Origin: Betaproteobacteria bacterium
Lineage (GTDB): Bacteria; Pseudomonadota; Gammaproteobacteria; Burkholderiales; Casimicrobiaceae
Length of the DNA stretch: 12,131 bases
Reading direction: 5' to 3'
Assembly: GCA_025355395.1 (NCBI GenBank)
Contig: JANXZT010000011.1
Coordinates: forward strand, 1 to 12,131
Below, one piece after another: positions 1 to 7,101 of this stretch. The position numbers and the translations under genes are program-made. Positions within the stretch are counted from its first letter, which is position 1; each line of letters begins with the position of its first letter. The notes beneath the pieces are model-generated. The model was given only the letters and a program-made list of their open reading frames with translations, was not told the origin of the DNA and ran no database searches.

Positions 1-22
1 AGCACGGAAGGCACCACTCAAA

Positions 23-148
23 TTAGGGTGCCAGCAGCGTCCACAGGCCGAGAGCAGCGAACAGCGTTGCTGCAATCCGACGCACGGTCCGCATCAGGAT
101 TCGGTGACCCATACGTGTCGTAACCCAGATTTGATCCGACAGCCATTG
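23..148 (-). pseudogene. C-terminal remnant resembling a LysE/RhtB-family exporter
   Basis: On the reverse strand about 41 codons read open to a TAA stop at 23-25. The peptide ends in a hydrophobic helix, ATLFAALGLWTLLAP, preceded by a basic stretch (RTVRRI). This layout resembles the last transmembrane helix of LysE/RhtB amino-acid exporters, which commonly end in an 'ALFxALGxxLLLA' pattern. An in-frame TGA lies just upstream of 148, and the DNA beyond it looks like repeat sequence, so the remaining 150 or so residues of a normal exporter are missing. An ATG at 112-110 could start a 29-residue peptide, but no good ribosome-binding site precedes it. The family assignment rests on one helix and is tentative; a chance hydrophobic ORF is the alternative. 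Confidence 0.4.
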
Positions 149-149
149 T

Positions 150-200
150 CAGATCGCACTTGCCTTTGATCGGCCGAGATCGGCCACGAGCGGACATTCG
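150..200. repeat. Possible fragment of a dispersed intergenic repeat
   Basis: This stretch holds the doubled word 'cggccgagatcggcc' followed by 'gagcggacattcg'. The second word resembles short intergenic repeats common in proteobacterial genomes, which often give spurious ORFs. It sits exactly where the LysE-like remnant loses its reading frame, as expected of a junction. The assignment is from memory of such repeats, and there is no exact second copy in this window. Confidence 0.3.
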
Positions 201-306
201 GGTTGGGTCCCCGGACGCGGCGATTGAGTCGCTGTTCTCGAGTACGGGAAGGGCACTGACCGGGTGTGACGTAAACGAATGGGTTAGGCGTTGCTGTCTC
301 GCAAGA

Positions 307-330
307 CCCGCTATCCTTGATCGCGGCGGG
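307..330 (-). terminator. Weak hairpin after the lactate permease gene
   Basis: CCCGC at 307-311 can pair with GCGGG at 326-330, leaving a 14-base loop, about 27 bases beyond the permease stop codon. No T-rich tract follows in the direction of transcription, so an intrinsic terminator is only a weak possibility. Confidence 0.2.
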
Positions 331-356
331 ACAACGGCGACTCGGCTCGTCGCGCC

Positions 357-2171
357 TCATTTGCCGACCGGCGGTATTGGAATCATCCCGGGGAAGACAT
401 ACGCCTGCAGAAGAGCGATTACACCGATCACCGAAGCTCCGGCGATCGAGTGCCAGAACACGGTGCGGAAGATGGGCCCCAGCGCATGTGACCGTTCCTT
501 CGGATCGTCGTAGCACGCCGCACACGCCACCATGATGGACTGCGCGTCGATCATCTTGCCCATTACGCCGCCAGTCGAATTCGTGGCCACGATCAGGATC
601 GGATTCAAATTGAGCTGTTCGGCCGTGATTCGTTGCAGGCTGCCGAACAGGGCGTTGGAGGCAGTGTCCGAACCCGTAAGGAAGACACCAAGCCAGCCCA
701 GATAGGCGGCGAAGAAGGGGTACATAAAGCCGGCTCCCGTGAACGCGAGGCCAAGGACCGCATCCGTACCCGCGTATCGCGTGAGGAAGCCGAGTCCGAG
801 CACCTGACCGATCACCAGGACCGGAATCTTCATGCGGTGGAGGGTCTGACTGAAGGCCTCTTTCCACTGTGCCGCGCTCAGTTTGAGAACCAACCCGGAC
901 AGAATCGCCGCGACGAACACGCCGGTCCCGGCGGCCGACAGCCAGTTAATGGTGAACCTCGCCGCCTCCGGTTTGGCGTTGATCGCGGCCACCGGCGGCA
1001 TCCGTTGCACCAGGTTGTGCAATGACGGCATATCCCAAACCGGCAGCGAGAGCGTGCCCGCAAAAGGCGAGCCGAGGAGCGTAGTGGCAAAGGTGACGCC
1101 GGAAAAGAGGGTGTTCAGAAACTTCTTGAATTCGGGTATACCCCAAAGGGCACAGCTAAGGATCAGTATGACCCATGGCAACCACGCATACACCGTTTCT
1201 TGGGTGGTATAGGAGTACTTCCACTCGGTGCTGTCGGTGGTCGCTGTCGCGGTGCTCTTGCCGGCTTTCAGCAGGGCCTCGCGATCTGATTTCAGCAGAA
1301 ACCGAGTTTTTGGATGCCAGGCAAAGCGCAGGAATAGCGCGGTGCAGACGACCGAGAAGACACCGGAGACCACGTCGGTCATCAAGTGAAATTCGTTGGA
1401 TCCCGAGGCGAAGAACTGCATGACGGCAAACGATGCACCCGCGCATAGCGCCGCCGGCCACACCTCGAACACTTCCTTCCACGTTCCGCCTTCCATCTTC
1501 ACGAACGTGGCGACCAGCCAGAACGGAACCAGAATCGAGACGAAGGGCAGCTGGCGCCCTGCCATGGCGGAAAGGGTGACCTGGTCCAGACCGCTGACCG
1601 CGGCCAGCGTCACGATGGGCGTGCCGATGGCGCCCCAAGCAACCGGCGCGGTGTTGGCCAGGAGATTCAGGACTGCGGACTGAAAGGGTTTGAACCCCAG
1701 GCCCACCATGACCGCGCCGGCAATGGCCACGGGCGTCCCGAAGCCCGAGGTTCCCTCGATGATCGCTCCGAACGAAAACGCGATCAGCACGCACTGCAGC
1801 CGCCGGTCGAAGGAGATGTGAACGATGGACTCCTTGACGATCTCGAATTTGCCGGACGCCACGCTCATCGCGTACAGGAACATGGCGGCCAGGACGATCC
1901 AGATAATGCCGAGGAACCCCGAAAGCGACCCGAGCGCAAAGGCCGAGACCGCAGCGGCGACCGGCATCTTGAAGACCAGGCAGGAGACCAGGAATGCGGC
2001 GATGACGCCAAAGAACGCCGCATAGGGCGCGGAGATGCCGAGGTACAGGTTGCCCTGCGAATCGCGGTGTCGGTGCAGAGCGATGAAGTACAACAGAACG
2101 AGGATCGGGATCGCAGCTACCAGTGTTGAGAGAAACGCATTCCCCAATGGGTTGTAGCTTTGCTGGTACAT
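357..2171 (-). CDS. lctP: L-lactate permease (LctP/LldP family)
   Basis: This is an integral inner-membrane protein of the lactate permease family, which takes up L-lactate and related 2-hydroxy acids such as glycolate with protons. The 604-residue product is almost wholly hydrophobic helices. It carries the family's characteristic segments: EGTSGFGTPVAIAGAVMVG, NTAPVAWGAIGTPI, and near the C-terminus GSDTASNALFGSLQ followed by NSTGGVMGKMIDAQSI. Known members such as E. coli LldP and GlcA are about 550-560 residues, so this one is full length and slightly long, mainly in the central cytoplasmic loop. The reading frame extends 20 codons upstream, but the ATG at 2171 (MYQQSYNPLGN) matches family N-termini and has AAGGGAAAG upstream. 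No lactate dehydrogenase gene is adjacent, so the substrate (lactate or glycolate) cannot be settled. The family call is very secure. Confidence 0.95.
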   Translation of the reverse strand: MYQQSYNPLGNAFLSTLVAAIPILVLLYFIALHRHRDSQGNLYLGISAPYAAFFGVIAAFLVSCLVFKMPVAAAVSAFALGSLSGFLGIIWIVLAAMFLYAMSVASGKFEIVKESIVHISFDRRLQCVLIAFSFGAIIEGTSGFGTPVAIAGAVMVGLGFKPFQSAVLNLLANTAPVAWGAIGTPIVTLAAVSGLDQVTLSAMAGRQLPFVSILVPFWLVATFVKMEGGTWKEVFEVWPAALCAGASFAVMQFFASGSNEFHLMTDVVSGVFSVVCTALFLRFAWHPKTRFLLKSDREALLKAGKSTATATTDSTEWKYSYTTQETVYAWLPWVILILSCALWGIPEFKKFLNTLFSGVTFATTLLGSPFAGTLSLPVWDMPSLHNLVQRMPPVAAINAKPEAARFTINWLSAAGTGVFVAAILSGLVLKLSAAQWKEAFSQTLHRMKIPVLVIGQVLGLGFLTRYAGTDAVLGLAFTGAGFMYPFFAAYLGWLGVFLTGSDTASNALFGSLQRITAEQLNLNPILIVATNSTGGVMGKMIDAQSIMVACAACYDDPKERSHALGPIFRTVFWHSIAGASVIGVIALLQAYVFPGMIPIPPVGK

Positions 2172-2276
2172 GGCTTTCCCTTTCGAGTAATCGGCTGCCC
2201 GCCCGTTTGTCGGGAAACAGACGTTCCGCACAGAAGCTTTTCCGATACAGGCAAGCCGCAGCAGGATCGCGCGGGA

Positions 2277-2305
2277 ATCCTACTGCGTCGCCCGCGAAAC
2301 GGCAA
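2277..2305 (-). promoter_or_regulatory. Candidate sigma70-type promoter for lctP
   Basis: On the reverse strand TTGCCG (2305-2300) and TAGGAT (2282-2277) are separated by exactly 17 bases. Both resemble the -35 and -10 consensus. The start point would fall near 2270, giving a leader of about 100 bases before the lctP ATG. It was found by eye only. Confidence 0.35.
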
Positions 2306-2436
2306 ATCGGCAGGGTCGGTGGCGTTTTGGAAGCTACTTTGACGCGCCCCGATAGCAGCAGGGCTCCATGACCGCCGGTGTATCACAGGACTGTTTTTTC
2401 TGGGTCGCCCCGTTTCGGGTTGCGTCGTTTACCGAG

Positions 2437-2460
2437 ATGTCTCAGTCCGGCCAGAACCGG
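2437..2460 (+). repeat. 24-bp repeat, copy 1
   Basis: The 24 bases beginning 'atgtctcagt' and ending 'ggccagaaccgg' recur at 6770-6793 on the same strand with one mismatch (C here, G there, at the eleventh base). The two copies are 4.3 kb apart, both in gene-free DNA beside decayed genes. Similarity past the 24 bases is weak. They are probably fragments of a dispersed intergenic repeat. Confidence 0.7.
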
Positions 2461-2534
2461 CCGTTCGCCGTCGCGGGTGAATGCACATGCATGTGTAGTA
2501 TGGTGGGACCTCCTTTCGTCGACGAGATGATTCA

Positions 2535-2861
2535 ATGATGAATCGTCCCGGGTTGTTCGCGGCCGCACATCTGAAACCGGAGCAGTTCCTTTTCCCGAGC
2601 CGCGTGTCGGAGTCGCCTCATGTCTCGCCCCGACAGTATTCCCGGATCGTCGGGTCCCGGGTCGCGTTGATTGGACTGGACCCGGCGGCCTACGGCACGC
2701 ATTCGCTGCGACGCACGAAAGCGACGCTGATCTACCGACGGACCAGGAACCTCCGGGCTGTCCGGTTGCTGCTCGGGCACACGAACCTTGAAAGTACGGT
2801 CAGGTACCTTGGGATCGAAGTCGACGATGCTCTGGAGATCGCCGAGCAGACGGAGGTATAG
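2535..2861 (+). pseudogene. Tyrosine recombinase/integrase, C-terminal catalytic fragment
   Basis: The 108-residue reading frame matches the C-terminal half of a tyrosine recombinase catalytic domain. The HxxR box is GTHSLRR (H56, R59), the GH box is LLLGHTNLEST (H82), and the nucleophile is Y91 in VRYLGIEVDDAL. The first catalytic arginine, the core-binding domain and the N-terminus are absent. Members of this widespread small-integrase family usually carry roughly another 90-100 residues upstream with that arginine. In this frame a TAG lies at 2496-2498, so no longer version exists. The ATG at 2535 has no clear Shine-Dalgarno site. The product, if made, could not catalyse recombination. It is best read as a relic of an integrated element, whose borders are not visible. 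Confidence 0.8.
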
Positions 2862-2925
2862 GCTCGCCGGCCAATTCCGATCACTCAGTATGGGTGGTGT
2901 CTTTTCTACCCAGTCCGCTCGCCGG
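2862..2925. repeat. 9-bp direct repeat after the integrase fragment
   Basis: GCTCGCCGG occurs at 2862-2870, immediately after the integrase stop codon, and again at 2917-2925, enclosing 46 bases. Inside lies TGGGT...ACCCA (2891-2912), a weak inverted repeat. It could be a small target duplication or excision scar, or chance in GC-rich DNA. The second copy falls within the 3' end of the DUF6398 gene. Confidence 0.3.
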
Positions 2926-3418
2926 GGACAAAGGGGATCAAGCCCTTCTCATAGGCCAGTTCCTGCAACTCCGTTGGCGCTTGGCGAATGTCAATAATCA
3001 TCCCGTTGATCTGTAACATCCACACCATTGGATTGTCAGCGAGCCGACTGGGCAACGTCCATTCCGGCGAAAGTGGTCCCATCTTGAGAACATCCCTTAC
3101 CTCCTTGGACTTGTTCTGCCCGGTGCTCTCGGCAATGCCGAAGAATTCATAGATGACTTTCGGCTTGCAGTGGGGCGTCTGTGAAGGGTCATCAAGGAAA
3201 TTGACCCGGCCGACAGCGTTAACGGCAGCTGCCGCCCAAACATGCGCCTTGCCTTTTGCCAGGGGTGATGGCCGTTTTCTAGCCAAGGCACCAATGACGC
3301 GGCGAACCACCGTCGCATATTCCTTATTGAGGTATTTTCCGGAAAAGGCATCCGTCAGCGCAGTGATCGCGGAATATATTTCCGCCATTGCGTTGGGGAT
3401 TTTTTCGGACACTGTCAT
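2906..3418 (-). CDS. DUF6398 domain protein
   Basis: The 170-residue product matches what I know of the DUF6398 family, cytoplasmic proteins of unknown function often found in accessory regions. Conserved segments are ARKRPSPLAKGKAHVWAAA (residues about 47-65), VNFLDDPSQTPH, and the C-terminal DNPMVWMLQINGMIIDIR with GLIPFVPG. Residues from about 88 to 113 (VIYEFFGIAESTGQNKSKEV) have the look of a helix-turn-helix, suggesting DNA binding, but that is inference. The frame can extend to a TTG at 3466. I prefer the ATG at 3418 because the 16 extra residues are basic and unlike the family. Neither start has a good Shine-Dalgarno site. It converges with the integrase fragment, 44 bases apart. Confidence 0.75.
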   Translation of the reverse strand: MTVSEKIPNAMAEIYSAITALTDAFSGKYLNKEYATVVRRVIGALARKRPSPLAKGKAHVWAAAAVNAVGRVNFLDDPSQTPHCKPKVIYEFFGIAESTGQNKSKEVRDVLKMGPLSPEWTLPSRLADNPMVWMLQINGMIIDIRQAPTELQELAYEKGLIPFVPGERTG

Positions 3419-3735
3419 GGGATTGCGACGGGAAGTAATTCTTACAGAACGCCTCCACGAAGCCAAGGCCGCGCAAGCCTTCTATCGCCAGGACAAACCT
3501 CGGCATCGGAAGCAACCTCCGCGGGGCTCGTTATACTCCGTAGCGTAGGGGGGTAGCCTCCACATCCCACCAATTCTGAAGTCGCGGCGGATGGTCCCTG
3601 ATCGGCCAAAAGGAAACCTTCAAGGGCAAGAATTTCCGCGTAGCGGACATCGGCGGCTAGGTGCTTCAGCATGAAATGGCCGGTAGTGTCTGCCAAATCA
3701 GCAGCAGCCCATCAATCACTCAAGGAGAATAATTC
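3419..3735. other. Gene-free interval before the SnoaL-like gene
   Basis: No gene is recognised in these 317 bases. A TATACT at 3532-3537 could be a -10 element, but no matching -35 is seen. A short forward stretch ending in a TAG near 3660 reads WSLIGQKETFKGKNFRVADIGG and looks protein-like, but a stop lies just upstream at 3577-3579. It may be the tail of a lost gene. Confidence 0.45.
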
Positions 3736-4167
3736 ATGTCGACCGAAATCGAAGTCCGCAAAGCATCAGAACAAAATTACGCAGCGATGAACCGCATGCT
3801 CAACGGGGATGCTGCGCCATTGGCAGACATCTGGTCGCACAGCACGGCCGTATCGACCATGCACCCGATCGGAAGTCGGCAGGTCGGGTGGGAAAAAGTT
3901 CGAGAATCATTTGAACAAGTAGCTCAGGTCGCTTCAAACGGGCAGGTAAAATTGCGTGATCAGATTGTTCACGTTGCCGGGGATGTGGCCTACGAATTGG
4001 GTGTCGAGCACGGGCAGGTTAAGATCGCCGGACAGCAGGTCACCATCGAGCATCGCGTCACGAACATCTATCGCCGTGAGGCGGGGGGATGGAAGATAGT
4101 CCATCACCATACTGATGTTTCTCCAGCGATGCTGGATGTTCTCAGCCGTATGAACGCCAAGACGTAA
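3736..4167 (+). CDS. SnoaL/NTF2-like domain protein (YybH/SgcJ type)
   Basis: This 143-residue single-domain protein belongs to the NTF2/SnoaL-like cone-fold superfamily, small cytoplasmic proteins whose pocket binds or turns over small molecules. The N-terminal helices (VRKASEQNYAAMNRMLNGDAAPLADIWS) lead to the sheet. The C-terminal strand NIYRREAGGWKIVHHHTDVSP is the usual ending of SnoaL_3/YybH-like members. It starts at an ATG with AGGAG (3723-3727) eight bases upstream, a strong ribosome site. No membrane segment is present. The substrate cannot be told. The cyclase gene downstream starts with a domain of the same fold, but 428 bases separate them, so co-transcription is uncertain. Confidence 0.85.
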   Translation: MSTEIEVRKASEQNYAAMNRMLNGDAAPLADIWSHSTAVSTMHPIGSRQVGWEKVRESFEQVAQVASNGQVKLRDQIVHVAGDVAYELGVEHGQVKIAGQQVTIEHRVTNIYRREAGGWKIVHHHTDVSPAMLDVLSRMNAKT

Positions 4168-4595
4168 GCAACCTTTCCTGCCCTCCTCCGTAAAATGTAA
4201 CTGCTTAACTTTTCGCAGGTTGTGAAGTCGGGGAATGTTTTTGGTTTTCTGTCAATATCCGGCTGGTCGCCTGAAGCAGACTGCCAAGGGTGAGCTGCTG
4301 CATAACCTCGCGAAGCAGCCCACCACCTTCGACGACGGTTGATTGCGAACGTTGAGTGTCTGCTATCAGGATTTCGACCGTCCGCAACGGGTCGAAATCA
4401 GCCGATCGCGAATGTCACCGTGTGGCGTGCCCCCTCTACGGCAGCGGTTTCACCATCGCGCCCGCGCCTCGTCAGCGTCGGCCGACTCACACGTGGGATG
4501 CCCCACGGAGGCCCGACACGCGCATCCGGCACTCCTTTTGCCTCGCGACCGGACCGCGTGGTACGGTTGAAATTCCTATCCGTCAGGATGTGGCC
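4168..4595. other. Gene-free interval with possible repeat fragment
   Basis: These 428 bases separate the two SnoaL-type genes. The cyclase reading frame stays open back to 4356, but that part is arginine- and proline-rich without SnoaL similarity. The segment around 4375-4425 ('ccgcaacgggtcgaaatc', then 'gatcgcgaatgtc') resembles dispersed proteobacterial intergenic repeats. I find no terminator hairpin or firm promoter. Confidence 0.45.
4375..4420. repeat. Possible fragment of a dispersed intergenic repeat
   Basis: The words 'gtccgcaacgggtcgaaa' and 'cgatcgcgaatgtc' are of a kind I recognise from repeats scattered between genes in many proteobacteria. No exact second copy lies in this window, so the call relies on memory rather than internal comparison. 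Confidence 0.3.
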
Positions 4596-5573
4596 GTGGC
4601 CGATGTCGTTCCCAGTGAAGAATTGCGCTCGTTTCTGTTGCGGTTGTACTCCGTATGGGAAGCGCAGGAATTCGAGGCCCTCAGGGAGATGTTTTCGACG
4701 GGCGCGCATGTCCTCGTCATCGGAACCGATCCGAACGAATGGTGGACCGGATCGGATGGCCTCGAAGTCTGGATCCTCCAGACCCGCGAGCTCGGCGGGT
4801 TCAGCTTCGAACCGAGCAGGACTACGGCGTACTGCATCGGCAATGTCGGATGGGTGGCGGATGAGCCGCTCGTCACGCTCGGGAACGGTGTCGAGGTTCA
4901 GATGCGCGTGACTGCGGTCCTTGTGATTGAACGCGGGCACTGGCGCATCGCGCACTGGCATGCGTCGATCGCGCAGACGAACGAGGAATCGGCCGGGCTG
5001 TCGCTCACGACGAGTATCGACAAGATAGAGCGCAGTGTCCGCGATGATCGACCGGACGTGCGCCCTGCGTCGGCGCCGGACGGCACCGTCACCATCGTGT
5101 TCAGCGATATCGAATCTTCGACGGTGCTGCTCGACCGGCTTGGCGACACCGAGTTCCTGCGCATGCTCGCCTGGCACGACCGCATCGTGTGCGATACCGC
5201 CGAGGAACACCGCGGATTCGTGGTGAAATCGCAGGGCGACGGCTTCATGCTCGCGTTTCCTTCTGCCGCGTTCGCGTTGCGAGCGAGCCTGGTGATGCGC
5301 GACCGAATCGCCGAGGGTTTCGACGGGCTTCCGATACGAATACGCGCTGGGCTGCATTCCGGTGAAGCGATCAAGCACGACGACGACTTCTACGGCAGAA
5401 CGGTCGTGATCGCGGCGCGCATCAGCGCATTGGCCCTCGGTGGTGAGATCCTCGCCTCGGATCTCGTCTACGCGCTGGCCCGGGGCCTCGGCACCTTCAC
5501 GTTCGGGAACCCGCGCACCGCAACGCTGAAAGGCCTCGACGGTAGTTTCGACCTGCACCCCGTTCTCGGGTGA
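4596..5573 (+). CDS. SnoaL-like domain fused to class III adenylate/guanylate cyclase
   Basis: The 325-residue product joins a SnoaL_3/NTF2-like domain (about residues 7-128, ending RGHWRIAHWHASIAQ) to a class III cyclase homology domain (about 163-322). Class III cyclases make cAMP or cGMP from the nucleoside triphosphate as dimers. Visible catalytic elements are the metal-binding D171 in TIVFSDIESST, K211 and D215 in VKSQGDGFML, and R275 in VVIAARIS. The transition-state asparagine four residues before that arginine is replaced by V271. No membrane segment is seen, so it is probably a cytosolic sensor-cyclase with the SnoaL pocket as ligand sensor (inference). I chose the GTG at 4596 because AGGA (4585-4588) is seven bases upstream and the SnoaL domain follows at once. 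A GTG at 4590 is the alternative. Nucleotide specificity and activity are open. Confidence 0.88.
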   Translation: MADVVPSEELRSFLLRLYSVWEAQEFEALREMFSTGAHVLVIGTDPNEWWTGSDGLEVWILQTRELGGFSFEPSRTTAYCIGNVGWVADEPLVTLGNGVEVQMRVTAVLVIERGHWRIAHWHASIAQTNEESAGLSLTTSIDKIERSVRDDRPDVRPASAPDGTVTIVFSDIESSTVLLDRLGDTEFLRMLAWHDRIVCDTAEEHRGFVVKSQGDGFMLAFPSAAFALRASLVMRDRIAEGFDGLPIRIRAGLHSGEAIKHDDDFYGRTVVIAARISALALGGEILASDLVYALARGLGTFTFGNPRTATLKGLDGSFDLHPVLG

Positions 5574-5656
5574 GGCGACCGCTCCGGCCAATGCCGGTAC
5601 GCTGGTGCGCGCTGGAATATTCGATCCAGAAGCGGCAAAGTTCGAATTCGGGGCTC

Positions 5657-5674
5657 CGGCGCGATCGTGCGCCG
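5657..5674. terminator. Perfect GC hairpin between cyclase and YceI genes
   Basis: CGGCGC (5657-5662) and GCGCCG (5669-5674) form a perfect six-pair stem with a six-base loop, 84 bases after the cyclase stop. No T tract follows, so it may be a weak or factor-assisted terminator, or chance in GC-rich DNA. Confidence 0.25.
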
Positions 5675-5760
5675 CAGGGCGCGCGCAGTGTTAGTCTCAG
5701 CCGGCCGGTGTCGGACAGGGCACGCTGACCGTGGGCCTGACACCGGGCACGAGGTGTGAC

Positions 5761-6459
5761 ATGCGCAGGATGTTCGTCGTCGCGACCGTCGTTGCCGTCT
5801 TGCTGGCAGCCTGTGCTGTTCAACTTCCCCGGTCGCCCGGCAGCGAAGAACAACACCCCTCGGGGTTTCCGGACAATTTTTACCAGCGATCCGCGGAAGG
5901 TGGCCATCCAGTCTTCCACATCGAGCCCGCCGGTTCGCTTGTTGTCATCGAAGTACGCCGGGGTGGTTCACTCGCGAACCTGGGACACGATCATGTCATC
6001 GCGAGCCACAACGTCCGCGGATATGTCGCGCCGAGCGATGCCCGAGCCGACCTGTTTATTCGGCTCGGCGAGCTGGTCGTTGACGAGACCGAATTGCGCG
6101 TCCAGGCCGGATTCGACACGCAGCCGCCCGATGCCGCGATTGCCGGCACACGCGAGAACATGCTTCGGCAATTCCACGCCGAGCAGCACTCCTACGCGGT
6201 CATCTCCGTAGCGAGCGTGGACGCCGATGCGACCGGTCTCTGGTTGAATGCCTTTATCACGCTGAACGGAATCAGTCGCGCGGTGCGTATTCCGGTAAAG
6301 ATCGAGCAGACCGCCGATCAGTTGACCGTGAACGGCCGGGTGGCGTTGGAACAAACCAGTTTCGGAATCGTCCCTTTTTCCATCCTGGGTGGCGCCCTTC
6401 AAGTGCAGGATCGGGTAGACGTGCGGTTCGTGATCCACGCCAGCCGCGTTCCGTCATAG
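5761..6459 (+). CDS. YceI-family lipoprotein
   Basis: The 232-residue product begins with a lipoprotein signal peptide: basic MRRM, a hydrophobic core, and the lipobox LLAAC with the acylated cysteine at residue 18. It is therefore predicted to be membrane-anchored in the periplasm. The rest matches YceI, a lipocalin-like beta-barrel whose structurally studied members bind polyisoprenoid lipids. Family signs are FHIEPAGSLVVIEV, the LGHDH motif typical of one YceI subgroup, and the closing strands SFGIVPFSILGGALQVQDRVDVRFVI. The ATG at 5761 has GAGG six bases upstream. A longer frame from 5731 would put extra residues before the signal peptide. It lies 187 bases after the cyclase gene on the same strand. 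No cytochrome b561 neighbour is present. Confidence 0.88.
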   Translation: MRRMFVVATVVAVLLAACAVQLPRSPGSEEQHPSGFPDNFYQRSAEGGHPVFHIEPAGSLVVIEVRRGGSLANLGHDHVIASHNVRGYVAPSDARADLFIRLGELVVDETELRVQAGFDTQPPDAAIAGTRENMLRQFHAEQHSYAVISVASVDADATGLWLNAFITLNGISRAVRIPVKIEQTADQLTVNGRVALEQTSFGIVPFSILGGALQVQDRVDVRFVIHASRVPS

Positions 6460-7101
6460 TTTCAAATGATCAAGTACGGCGCGAGATCCTGCTCGAATCG
6501 CAACGCCACTGCCGCCGATGCGCGTGCTTGTGTCCTGCGCGCCGAAGCACGCAACGGGCAGGCGTCTCGCGACCGCGTTACGAGTATGTCTTCGGATTAC
6601 CCGTTGCTGCAGACGAGATCGAAATCCTTGGCGTGACGCCGTGCCTGACGCTGAACTGAATATTGGCGGGGACGCTGCGGAGGCTCCGCCGCGAGCAGGT
6701 CTCGAACCGACAACCTCAATGAGTCGTCACCGGGAACGAGCGGTATGGGTCGAGCTTGGTTGATCGAAAATGTCTCAGTGCGGCCAGAACCGGTATTGGC
6801 GATTCGCGCTCAATACCGGACATTGGAACGGTTACTTCCTGTCCGCTGATGGCAATGTTGCGCGCTTCGCGCACGGCGACGTTACGTCTTTCACAGCAGG
6901 GGACCGGCGTTGTGTATCCGACGAACGCCTCGGCCGACGCGCCGAAGGAAGTACGTCGGGGGACGCAATGGCCACGTTGGCGCCGAGTTTTCCGACACGG
7001 ATATCTACCAACTGGTAATCGTCTCCCCTTACATCGTCCGAACGTTGGTGCTTGTAGATATGTCCAGTGTTGCCACAGAGGATTGCCCCCAAATTGGCGC
7101 T
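6460..7101. other. Long gene-free interval with repeat and decayed DNA
   Basis: These 642 bases contain no gene I can defend. They hold repeat copy 2 (6770-6793) and an 8-bp inverted repeat (GCAACGGG at 6551-6558, CCCGTTGC at 6600-6607). A short protein-like stretch with no start reads RPRYEYVFGLPVAADEIEIL on the forward strand around 6571-6630. Around 6694-6713 the reverse strand has GGTTCGAGACC, like a tRNA T-arm, but no acceptor stem or anticodon arm follows. The interval looks like accumulated debris. Confidence 0.5.
6770..6793 (+). repeat. 24-bp repeat, copy 2
   Basis: It matches the copy at 2437-2460 at 23 of 24 positions in the same orientation. About 25 bases further on, 'aataccggacattgg' and then 'tgtccgctgatggcaatg' suggest that this copy keeps more of a larger repeat. 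It lies in gene-free DNA between the YceI gene and the decayed cyclase gene. Confidence 0.7.

Larger units (their letters stand above)
2172..2534. other. Gene-free interval upstream of lctP
   Basis: These 363 bases hold the lctP leader, its candidate promoter, and one copy of a short repeat (2437-2460). On the reverse strand near 2505-2518 there is a strong Shine-Dalgarno-like AAAGGAGGT, but no well-spaced ATG, GTG or TTG opens a convincing gene after it. I see no protein-coding gene here. Confidence 0.6.

Noticed and set aside
94..867. 257-codon reverse-strand open frame across the left edge
   Set aside because: It overlaps the lactate permease gene in another frame, is rich in Arg, Pro and Gly, and has no recognisable domain. 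The permease frame is clearly the real one.
2383..2568. 61-codon reverse frame upstream of lctP
   Set aside because: It runs through the repeat and against the integrase fragment. The strong Shine-Dalgarno-like site near 2510 is not followed by a suitably spaced start.
3324..3515. 63-codon reverse frame overlapping the DUF6398 start
   Set aside because: It overlaps the better-supported DUF6398 gene in another frame and shows no family features.
4398..5591. 397-codon reverse-strand open frame opposite the cyclase
   Set aside because: Its composition is highly charged and it shows no domain. It is a high-GC shadow of the SnoaL-cyclase gene.
6551..6607. 8-bp inverted repeat GCAACGGG/CCCGTTGC
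   Set aside because: The arms are 41 bases apart and do not extend. This is expected by chance in GC-rich DNA, and there is no transposase or flanking duplication.
6571..6660. Protein-like forward fragment RPRYEYVFGLPVAADEIEIL
   Set aside because: It resembles a small RelE/ParE-type tail superficially, but has no start, no ribosome site and no support upstream in the same frame.
6694..6713. tRNA-like T-arm (reverse strand GGTTCGAGACC)
   Set aside because: The stem has a mismatch, and neither an acceptor stem nor an anticodon arm can be built around it. No tRNA is called.
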